From Sphingobacteriales bacterium (GTDB lineage: Bacteria; Bacteroidota; Bacteroidia; Chitinophagales; Chitinophagaceae), in NCBI GenBank assembly GCA_004294195.1, contig REAQ01000181.1, positions 1-5,072 on the forward strand: a DNA stretch of 5,072 nucleotides, in the 5' to 3' direction. Position numbers and translations under genes: made by a program. The first letter of the stretch is position 1. Each line of letters opens with the position of its first letter. Below are positions 1-5,072 of the stretch, piece by piece. The notes below the pieces were generated by a model. That model was given only the letters and a program-made list of their open reading frames with translations. It searched no databases and had not been told where the DNA came from.

Positions 1-479
1 GCTTCTCGGGAAACAAACGCGGAAAAGACGATGAAACAGGATTGAACAACTGTGTGGAAGGATTGAAGAAAATACTGCCCCTTGCAGAGAAACATAAGGT
101 GGTGCTGGTCATGGAGCTGTTGAATAGTAAAGTGGATCATAAAGACTACCAGTGCGATAAAACCGCATGGGGTGTTGAATTGTGCAAGCGCCTCGGCTCA
201 CCCAACTTCAAACTGCTGTATGATATTTACCATATGCAGATCGATGAAGGCGATGTGATCCGGACTATCAAAGCCAACCACCAGTACATCGCCCATTACC
301 ATACCGGCGGGGTACCTGGCAGAAATGAAATTGACACCACCCAGGAGTTGTATTATCCGGCCATCATGGACGCGATCCTGAAAACTGGATTTAAGGGATT
401 TGTGGCGCAGGAATTCATTCCCAGCTGGCCGGATAAAATTGCGGCACTGCGGAAGGGCGTTGAGATCTGTGATGTTTAA
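1..479 (+). CDS. Hydroxypyruvate isomerase-like / ketose epimerase-like TIM-barrel protein (5' truncated)
   Basis: This is the C-terminal 158 residues of a xylose-isomerase-like TIM-barrel enzyme (AP endonuclease 2 superfamily). The frame is open from base 3 and ends at TAA 477-479; the true start lies before the window. The first visible residues, FSGNKRGKDDETG, run straight into the fold, so the TTG at base 42 is internal. Numbering from the first visible codon, the four expected metal ligands are Glu38 (in VMELLN), Asp74 (in LLYDIYH), His100 (in HYHTGG) and Glu137 (in AQEF). Their spacing (36, 26 and 37 residues) is close to that of D-tagatose/D-psicose 3-epimerases, and His77 sits at Asp+3 as in those enzymes. 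The overall pattern reads most like the hydroxypyruvate isomerase (Hyi) branch. Members interconvert aldoses and ketoses or epimerise ketoses using a divalent metal, usually in the cytoplasm. Position 41 bp before three sugar-dehydrogenase-like genes suggests that it handles an oxidised (keto) sugar rather than hydroxypyruvate, but the substrate is not readable from sequence. Confidence 0.88.
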   Translation, partial: FSGNKRGKDDETGLNNCVEGLKKILPLAEKHKVVLVMELLNSKVDHKDYQCDKTAWGVELCKRLGSPNFKLLYDIYHMQIDEGDVIRTIKANHQYIAHYHTGGVPGRNEIDTTQELYYPAIMDAILKTGFKGFVAQEFIPSWPDKIAALRKGVEICDV

Positions 480-520
480 TGACCATTCGACTAATGACTT
501 TTTACTTTTAAATATACTCC

Positions 521-2200
521 ATGCCAGAGAATGTTTTTGACGCCATTGTAGTTGGCTCGGGAATCAGCGGTGGTTGGGCCGCGAAGGAACTGACAGAGAA
601 AGGACTCAAAGTGCTGATGCTTGAACGCGGCCGGGACGTGAAGCACGTGAAAGATTATGTCAACGCCAACAAAGCACCCTGGGAATTTCCGCATCGTGGT
701 GGGCGTACCCAGCAAATGGTGAAAGACTACCCGGTACTCAAGCGCGACTATCCGCTGAATGAAACGAACCTGGATTTCTGGGCCAGTGATAAAGACTGCC
801 CCTATACCGAAGTGAAACGTTTTGACTGGTTCCGAGGGTACCAGGTTGGCGGACGTTCACTAATGTGGGGCAGACAAAGCTATCGCCTGGGTGATCTGGA
901 TTTTGAAGCCAATGCAAAAGATGGCATTGCTGTTGACTGGCCCATACGCTACAAAGACCTGGCGCCCTGGTATGACCATGTGGAAAGACATGCAGGTATT
1001 TCAGGAAACAGAGATGGTATATTCCAACTACCTGACGGGCAGTTCCTGCCGCCAATGGATCTGAACTGTGTAGAAAAAGATGTTGCAGCAAGAATAAAAA
1101 CGCATTATAAAGGATCGCGACTGATGACTATTGGACGTGTAGCCAACCTAACGGTGGCGCATAAAGGCAGAACACAATGTCAGTACAGGAACAAATGCTG
1201 GCTGGGCTGTCCTTTTGGAGCTTATTTCAGTACACAATCGTCTACCCTTCCCGCAGCAGAAGCTACGGGTAACCTTACGCTTCGTCCTTTCTCTATCGTT
1301 AAAGAAGTGATCTATGATAAGGATACCAAGAAAGCGAAAGGCGTTGTAGTAGTGGATACAGAATCCAACAAAACATATGAGTACTTCGCTAAAGTCATCT
1401 TCCTGAATGCTTCCGCTTTCAATTCCACATGGGTACTCATGAATTCAGCCACTGATATTTGGCCAGAAGGACTTGGCTCAAGCAGTGGTGAGTTAGGACA
1501 CAATGTAATGGATCACCACTTGCGCGCAGGGGCTGGAGGAACAGTAGAAGGTTATGAAGACAAATACTACTTTGGCCGAAGAGCAAATGGCGTATATATT
1601 CCCCGCTTCAGAAACATCAATGGAGATAAGCGCGATTATATCCGTGGATTTGGTTACCAAGGTGCGGCCAGCAGGGAAGGCTGGAGCCGTAACGTAGCTG
1701 AACTAGGAATTGGTGCTGACCTAAAAGACGCTTTGTCGGAACCCGGTGAATGGACCATGGGAATCGGCGGATTTGGTGAAATTCTCCCTTACCATGAAAA
1801 CCGGATCTTCCTGGATAAAACCGTAAAAGATAAGTGGGGGCTGCCTGTACTTTCCATGGACGCTGAAATCAAAGAGAACGAAAAGAAAATGCGGAAGGAT
1901 ATGGTGGCTGATGCCGTTGAAATGCTGGAGGCTGCTGGCATTAAGAATGTTAAAGGCAATGATGGTGATTACGGTATAGGTATGGGCATCCACGAAATGG
2001 GTACCGCACGGATGGGCCGCGATGCCAAGACTTCTGTGCTCAATGAGCACAATCAGGTTTGGGATTGTAAGAATGTATTTGTGACCGATGGGGCCTGCAT
2101 GACATCAGCAGCCTGCCAGAATCCATCACTCACCTATATGGCGCTTACAGCCAGGGCGGCGGATTTTGCAGTGTCTGAGTTGAAAAAAGGGAATTTATAG
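521..2200 (+). CDS. GMC family FAD-dependent sugar/polyol dehydrogenase, paralogue 1 of 3
   Basis: This is a complete 559-residue glucose-methanol-choline (GMC) oxidoreductase. The N-terminus is the FAD-binding Rossmann motif GSGISGG (Gly12, Gly14, Gly17), with the ribose-binding Glu35 in LMLERGRD. The GMC N-domain signature includes VGGRSLMWGR and WPIRYKDLAPWY. Cys220, Cys226 and Cys230 form C-x5-C-x3-C, the spacing I recall for the [3Fe-4S] ligands of bacterial FAD-glucose dehydrogenase alpha subunits. The C-terminal domain has the catalytic pair His491 (HEMGTARMG) and Asn534 (QNPSLTYMAL), 43 residues apart as is typical of the family. SLMW occupies the place where pyranose 2-oxidase has STHW with a flavinylated His, so FAD is probably bound non-covalently. 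The ATG at 521 is chosen because the Rossmann strand begins a few residues later; no Shine-Dalgarno is visible. There is no signal peptide, so export would need a Tat-bearing partner subunit. Likely role: oxidation of a sugar, glycoside or polyol with electrons leaving through Fe-S to a cytochrome c. The substrate is unknown. Confidence 0.93.
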   Translation: MPENVFDAIVVGSGISGGWAAKELTEKGLKVLMLERGRDVKHVKDYVNANKAPWEFPHRGGRTQQMVKDYPVLKRDYPLNETNLDFWASDKDCPYTEVKRFDWFRGYQVGGRSLMWGRQSYRLGDLDFEANAKDGIAVDWPIRYKDLAPWYDHVERHAGISGNRDGIFQLPDGQFLPPMDLNCVEKDVAARIKTHYKGSRLMTIGRVANLTVAHKGRTQCQYRNKCWLGCPFGAYFSTQSSTLPAAEATGNLTLRPFSIVKEVIYDKDTKKAKGVVVVDTESNKTYEYFAKVIFLNASAFNSTWVLMNSATDIWPEGLGSSSGELGHNVMDHHLRAGAGGTVEGYEDKYYFGRRANGVYIPRFRNINGDKRDYIRGFGYQGAASREGWSRNVAELGIGADLKDALSEPGEWTMGIGGFGEILPYHENRIFLDKTVKDKWGLPVLSMDAEIKENEKKMRKDMVADAVEMLEAAGIKNVKGNDGDYGIGMGIHEMGTARMGRDAKTSVLNEHNQVWDCKNVFVTDGACMTSAACQNPSLTYMALTARAADFAVSELKKGNL

Positions 2201-2211
2201 GGTGAGGCGTA

Positions 2212-2251
2212 AGGGGGAGTGTTTAGTACCGCAAATCTAAACACTCCCCCT
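2212..2251 (+). repeat. Perfect 15-bp inverted repeat (stem-loop) between GMC paralogues 1 and 2
   Basis: The left arm 2212-2226 (AGGGGGAGTGTTTAG) and right arm 2237-2251 (CTAAACACTCCCCCT) are exact reverse complements around a 10-base loop, TACCGCAAAT. The hairpin starts 12 bases after the stop of paralogue 1 and ends 25 bases before the start of paralogue 2. There is no T-run on the downstream side, so it does not look like a classical intrinsic terminator. A role in mRNA processing, 3'-end protection or partial attenuation between the genes is possible but inferred. It could also be a copy of a dispersed palindromic repeat family. Confidence 0.9.
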
Positions 2252-2264
2252 AAACGCTCCCCCT
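2237..2264 (+). repeat. Two-copy 13-bp tandem repeat giving an alternative hairpin arm
   Basis: CTAAACACTCCCC (2237-2249) is followed directly by CTAAACGCTCCCC (2250-2262) and CT, so the unit is 13 bases with one difference. The second copy, 2250-2264, can also pair along its full length with the left arm 2212-2226, using a single G-U wobble (T2220 with G2256), and leaves a 23-base loop. The two pairings are mutually exclusive. The second copy is also nearly the reverse complement of a word inside the downstream gene at 3407-3420 (13 of 14 positions). Confidence 0.8.
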
Positions 2265-2276
2265 GATTAAAAAGCC

Positions 2277-3935
2277 ATGCAGCAATTTGACGCGATAGTA
2301 ATAGGCTCCGGTATCACAGGCGGCTGGGCCGCTAAAGAATTGACTGAAAAAGGTCTGCGTACCCTGATGATAGAAAGAGGAAGGGATGTAGAACATATAA
2401 AGGATTACACTACCGCAACAAAAAATCCCTGGGACCTAACGCATAGGGATAACCGAAGTATCACCGATAAGGAAACTTATCCGATACAAACAAGACACTA
2501 CTCCATCAAAGAAGACAACAAGCATTTTTACATTCTCGATAAACAGAATCCTTACACTGAAGTCCAACGCTATGACTGGGTGCGGGCCGATGTGCTTGGT
2601 GGACGTTCCCTGCTCTGGGCAAGGATGTGTTTCCGCTGGAGTGATCTCGACTTTGAAGCGAATGCAAAAGACGGACATGGCGTGGACTGGCCTATCCGAT
2701 ATCAAGACATTGCACCGTGGTACGACTACGTAGAGAAATTTGTAGGTATCAGTGGCAAGAAAGAAGGTATTCCCCATTTGCCGGATTCATTGTTTCAGGC
2801 GCCCATGCCACTCAACTGTGTGGAAGCAGATATAAAAAATAAGATTGAATCAAAATATTCAGATAGAACACTCATTCACGGCAGAACCGCAAACCTCACG
2901 CAACAACTGCCCGGTAGAGGGGCATGCCAATACCGAAACCTTTGTCACCGCGGTTGCCCGTACGGTGCCTATTTCAGCACGCAATCATCTACGCTTCCCG
3001 CAGCGATGGCCACAGGCAAACTGACTGTGAAAACAGGCTTGATCGTGAACCGCATCATCTATGACGAAGCCAAACAAAAAGCAACCGGCGTTGAAGTCAT
3101 CGATCGGGAAACAAATAAGACATACATCTTTGAAGCCAACCTCATCTTCATCAACGCATCAACTGTAGCCACCACTTTTCTGTTGCTCAACTCTACTTCT
3201 AATCGCTTCCCGAATGGATTGGGTAATGATCATGATATGGTGGGCAGGCACCTGATGGACCACCATAAGAGCAGGGGGATGAGTGGAGAGGTTGTAGGGT
3301 TTAGGGATAAGTACTACTATGGCAGGAGACCCACCGGCGTGTATATCCCGAGGTTTGTGAACGTGAATGCACAAAAAGAAAAATTTCTGCGGGGCTATGG
3401 AATACAAGGGGGAGCGTATAGGGGGAGGGAGAAGGGTGAGGGGATAGGGGCAGCATTTAAAGAAGCTATAACAGAAGCGGGAGGATGGACGGTTGGGTTT
3501 ACGGCTTTTGGTGAATGTTTACCTTATGCAGAAAACCGCATCACCTTAAATACGGATAAAAAAGATCATTGGGGAAGGCCCACGCTGAACATCGATGCAA
3601 GCTTTAAAGAGAATGAAAAAGCGATGCAGAAGGATTACGAAGAGAAGGCTGCCGAAATGTTTGAAAGCATCGGCATACAAAATATCCGTTTCAATGGCAG
3701 CATGTCGTTTCCCGGTAATGCCAACCATGAAATGGGTACGGCACGCATGGGCAAGGATCCCAAGACATCAGTACTCAACAAGTGGAATCAGATGCATACG
3801 GTGAAGAATGTATTTATCACCGATGGATCAAGCATGGCTTCATCGTCTTGCGTAAATCCATCTTTAACCTATATGGCACTAACGGCAAGAGCGGTAGATT
3901 ACGCGGTTGCTGAGTTGAAAAAAAGAAATTTTTAA
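2277..3935 (+). CDS. GMC family FAD-dependent sugar/polyol dehydrogenase, paralogue 2 of 3
   Basis: This is a complete 552-residue paralogue of the preceding gene; in the first 41 aligned residues after the start, 34 are identical. The FAD motif is GSGITGG (Gly10, Gly12, Gly15) followed by LMIERGRD. The Fe-S-type motif is Cys217, Cys223, Cys227 (CQYRNLCHRGC). The catalytic pair is His484 (NHEMGTARMG) and Asn527 (VNPSLTYMAL), again 43 apart. Differences from paralogue 1 lie where specificity could change: WARMCFRW instead of WGRQSYRL after the GGRSL turn, and Asn483 instead of Ile just before the catalytic His. The loop at residues 378-392 is about four residues shorter and is encoded by a G-rich patch (3406-3450) with clustered GGG, AGG and ATA codons. 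The ATG at 2277 follows AAAAAGCC with no Shine-Dalgarno; the protein starts MQQFDAIVIG, matching its neighbours, and has no signal peptide. It lies 76 bp after paralogue 1 and is probably in the same transcript. A different substrate or regiospecificity is inferred. Confidence 0.93.
   Translation: MQQFDAIVIGSGITGGWAAKELTEKGLRTLMIERGRDVEHIKDYTTATKNPWDLTHRDNRSITDKETYPIQTRHYSIKEDNKHFYILDKQNPYTEVQRYDWVRADVLGGRSLLWARMCFRWSDLDFEANAKDGHGVDWPIRYQDIAPWYDYVEKFVGISGKKEGIPHLPDSLFQAPMPLNCVEADIKNKIESKYSDRTLIHGRTANLTQQLPGRGACQYRNLCHRGCPYGAYFSTQSSTLPAAMATGKLTVKTGLIVNRIIYDEAKQKATGVEVIDRETNKTYIFEANLIFINASTVATTFLLLNSTSNRFPNGLGNDHDMVGRHLMDHHKSRGMSGEVVGFRDKYYYGRRPTGVYIPRFVNVNAQKEKFLRGYGIQGGAYRGREKGEGIGAAFKEAITEAGGWTVGFTAFGECLPYAENRITLNTDKKDHWGRPTLNIDASFKENEKAMQKDYEEKAAEMFESIGIQNIRFNGSMSFPGNANHEMGTARMGKDPKTSVLNKWNQMHTVKNVFITDGSSMASSSCVNPSLTYMALTARAVDYAVAELKKRNF
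3406..3450 (+). other. G-rich, G-quadruplex-capable patch inside GMC paralogue 2
   Basis: On the coding strand, and therefore in the mRNA, G-runs occur at 3408-3412, 3421-3425, 3427-3429, 3434-3436, 3440-3443 and 3447-3450. The last five are separated by one to four bases, which meets the usual G3+N1-7 rule for an intramolecular G-quadruplex. The patch encodes residues 378-392 with a concentration of GGG, AGG and ATA codons not seen in most of the gene. It shares AGGGTGAGG (3433-3441) with the spacer at 2199-2207, and AGGGGGAGCGT (3407-3417) as the reverse complement of 2254-2264. Quadruplex formation is predicted only from the pattern. Confidence 0.6.
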
Positions 3936-3937
3936 CC

Positions 3938-4005
3938 GGTTGGAGGTTGTGGGTTGGAGGTTGTAGCTGCCGATCTCCAACCTTCAACCTTCCACCTCCA
4001 ACCTT
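3938..4005 (+). repeat. Heptanucleotide-repeat hairpin between GMC paralogues 2 and 3
   Basis: The left side, 3938-3965, reads as four heptads, GGTTGGA, GGTTGTG, GGTTGGA and GGTTGTA, so a 13-base word recurs exactly at 3938-3950 and 3952-3964. The right side, 3978-4005, reads as four heptads, CAACCTT, CAACCTT, CCACCTC and CAACCTT. The arms 3938-3963 and 3978-4003 pair over 26 positions: 22 Watson-Crick pairs, two G-U wobbles and two mismatches, around a 14-base loop. It begins three bases after the stop of paralogue 2 and ends nine bases before the start of paralogue 3. No T-run follows. It is probably a dispersed-repeat copy or an mRNA processing/stability element; which of these is unknown. 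Confidence 0.85.
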
Positions 4006-4014
4006 GAATAAACG

Positions 4015-5072
4015 ATGAATAACTTTGACGCGATCGTTGTAGGCTCAGGTATCAGCGGCGGCTGGTCTGCCATGGAGCTCTGTAATAAAGGATTAAAAAC
4101 TTTATTGCTGGAGCGGGGCAGGCAGGTTGAACACGTGAAAGATTATACCACTGCGAGCACAGCGCCGTGGGAATTCAATCATCGGAATCAGCCCACCAGG
4201 GAGATGCGGGAGCGGCAACACGTACAGATCACGGGCTTTTGTAATGAGGCCAATAAACACTTCTTTGTGGACGATCTGGATCACCCCTATGAGCAGGTAA
4301 AGCCATTCGGATGGATTCGAGGCTATCATGTAGGCGGAAGGTCTTTGATGTGGGGGCGGCAGTGCTATCGGTGGAGTGATCTGGACTTTGAAGCCAACGC
4401 AAAAGACGGCATTGCCATTGATTGGCCGATCAGGTACAAAGACATCGCACCCTGGTATTCTTATGTAGAAAAATTTGTTGGGATCAGTGGATCTAAAGAA
4501 GGTATTCCCCATTTGCCAGACGGTGAATTTCTTCCTCCCATGGATATGAATTGTGTGGAGCAGCACTTGTCGGCAGAATTAAAAAGAAAGAAAGCAGACC
4601 AGCAAATGATCATCGGCCGTGTAGCCAATTTGACCAGGGGATGGAACGGCAGAGGTCCCTGCCAATTCAGGAATATGTGTGACAGAGGCTGTCCATTTGG
4701 GGGTTACTTTAGTTCCAATTCCGCAACAATTCCTGTTGCTATGAATACAGGAAACCTTACCCTTCGGCCAAATAGCGTAGTGACAGAAATTATCTACGAT
4801 AAAGATTCAAAGAAAGCAACCGGCGTGCGGATCATAGACGCGGAGACGATGAAGACTGAAGAGTTCTTTGGAAAGCTGATCTTTCTCAATGCATCAACTT
4901 TAGGAACAACACATATACTTTTGAATTCTGTATCTGACGCGTTTCCAAATGGCCTTGGCAATGGAAGTGATCAGGTAGGCAGAAACCTGATGGATCATCA
5001 CTTTCGCCTTGGTGCCGAAGGGAAAGTGGAGGGGCTCGAGGACAAGAACCAGTTCGGGCAGCGGCCGAATCC
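4015..5072 (+). CDS. GMC family FAD-dependent sugar/polyol dehydrogenase, paralogue 3 of 3 (3' truncated by window)
   Basis: An uninterrupted frame from ATG 4015 runs off the window end with 352 full codons, about 200 residues short of its neighbours. The protein starts MNNFDAIVVGSGISGG (Gly10, Gly12, Gly15), with the ribose-binding Glu in LLLERGRQ; 33 of 41 N-terminal residues match paralogue 1. It carries VGGRSLMWGRQCYRW, WPIRYKDIAPWY and the cysteine motif Cys216, Cys222, Cys226 (CQFRNMCDRGC). The C-terminal domain with the His/Asn catalytic pair is beyond the window, so activity cannot be judged. Some stretches resemble paralogue 1 (GRQ, DGIAIDWPIRYKD, EFLPPMD) and others paralogue 2 (YRWSDL, VEKFVGISG, KEGIPHLPD). 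The latter includes 23 identical bases, 4495-4517 against 2760-2782. It is 79 bp after paralogue 2, across a hairpin-filled spacer. The open strand opposite 4102-4566 is a shadow of this gene. Function is as for the paralogues: a flavin/Fe-S dehydrogenase large subunit of unknown substrate, with no signal peptide. Confidence 0.92.
   Translation, partial: MNNFDAIVVGSGISGGWSAMELCNKGLKTLLLERGRQVEHVKDYTTASTAPWEFNHRNQPTREMRERQHVQITGFCNEANKHFFVDDLDHPYEQVKPFGWIRGYHVGGRSLMWGRQCYRWSDLDFEANAKDGIAIDWPIRYKDIAPWYSYVEKFVGISGSKEGIPHLPDGEFLPPMDMNCVEQHLSAELKRKKADQQMIIGRVANLTRGWNGRGPCQFRNMCDRGCPFGGYFSSNSATIPVAMNTGNLTLRPNSVVTEIIYDKDSKKATGVRIIDAETMKTEEFFGKLIFLNASTLGTTHILLNSVSDAFPNGLGNGSDQVGRNLMDHHFRLGAEGKVEGLEDKNQFGQRPN

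Noticed and set aside
42..479. TTG at 42 as the real start of the TIM-barrel gene
   Set aside because: The frame stays open upstream to the window edge and encodes family-like sequence (FSGNKRGKDDETG). Starting at 42 would remove half the barrel.
503..510. TACTTTTA upstream of paralogue 1 as a Bacteroidota TAnnTTTG -7 promoter element
   Set aside because: The final base is A instead of G and no TTG-type -33 element sits at the right distance. A 41-bp gap within a same-strand series fits co-transcription better.
2212..2264. Intrinsic terminator between paralogues 1 and 2
   Set aside because: The stem is strong, but the following bases are AAACGCTCC and then GATTAAAAAG, with no T-run. The reverse-strand reading does not give a convincing terminator either.
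2212..2264. Integron attC site or CRISPR-like repeat
   Set aside because: There is no GTTRRRY-type core pair and no cassette structure for attC. Only two adjacent 13-base units exist with no spacers, so it is not a CRISPR array.
3595..3804. Plus-strand 69-codon frame inside paralogue 2
   Set aside because: It overlaps the conserved HEMGTARMG-coding region in another frame, and its Lys/Arg-rich protein resembles nothing known.
2277..3935. Frameshift or pseudogenisation at the G-rich patch in paralogue 2
   Set aside because: The frame is continuous through 3406-3450 and returns to conserved sequence (GGWTVGF, AENRI, HEMGTARMG), so the gene appears intact.
3938..4005. Intrinsic terminator between paralogues 2 and 3
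   Set aside because: The downstream bases are GAATAAACG with no T-run, and the next gene starts nine bases later on the same strand.
4102..4566. Minus-strand open frame of 154 codons, with similar antisense frames opposite 738-1091, 1721-2050 and 2436-2777
   Set aside because: They lie antisense to clear GMC coding sequence, show no recognisable domain, and are by-products of its codon pattern.

Overview
The window looks like an accessory carbohydrate-metabolism locus from a Bacteroidota genome, and the style resembles Chitinophagaceae or related soil and freshwater lineages. This rests on three things: the proteins have the character of Bacteroidota GMC oxidoreductases, no start codon has a Shine-Dalgarno sequence in front of it, and the gene spacers carry repeat-built hairpins. 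The taxonomic guess is inference, since there is no marker gene here.

All genes lie on the + strand in one tight series. First comes the 3' end of a xylose-isomerase-like TIM-barrel protein of the hydroxypyruvate isomerase/ketose epimerase type (1-479). After a 41-bp gap come three tandem paralogues of an FAD-dependent GMC-family sugar or polyol dehydrogenase: two complete (521-2200 and 2277-3935) and one cut off by the window end (4015-5072). The two gaps inside the array are 76 and 79 bp. Each is largely filled by a repeat-built hairpin, and the two hairpins are unrelated in sequence. The genes are probably co-transcribed.

All three GMC proteins carry C-x5-C-x3-C in the middle of the chain. 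This is the spacing I recall for the [3Fe-4S] ligands of the bacterial FAD-glucose dehydrogenase alpha subunit. They lack an FAD-linking histidine in the usual motif and have no signal peptide of their own. The reading I favour is that they are electron-transferring dehydrogenase large subunits, not O2-using oxidases. They would need a Tat-carrying small subunit and a cytochrome c encoded outside the window. By analogy with glucoside 3-dehydrogenase systems, they may oxidise sugars or glycosides to keto-sugars, which the TIM-barrel enzyme could isomerise, epimerise or cleave. That pathway assignment is inference.

The most unusual non-coding signals are: a perfect 15-bp hairpin with a second, alternative 3' arm (2212-2264); a hairpin made of four heptanucleotide repeats on each side (3938-4005); and a G-rich, G-quadruplex-capable patch inside the second GMC gene (3406-3450). 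That patch shares words with the upstream spacer repeat and coincides with a variable protein loop. No RNA gene, insertion sequence, CRISPR array or convincing promoter or terminator is visible.
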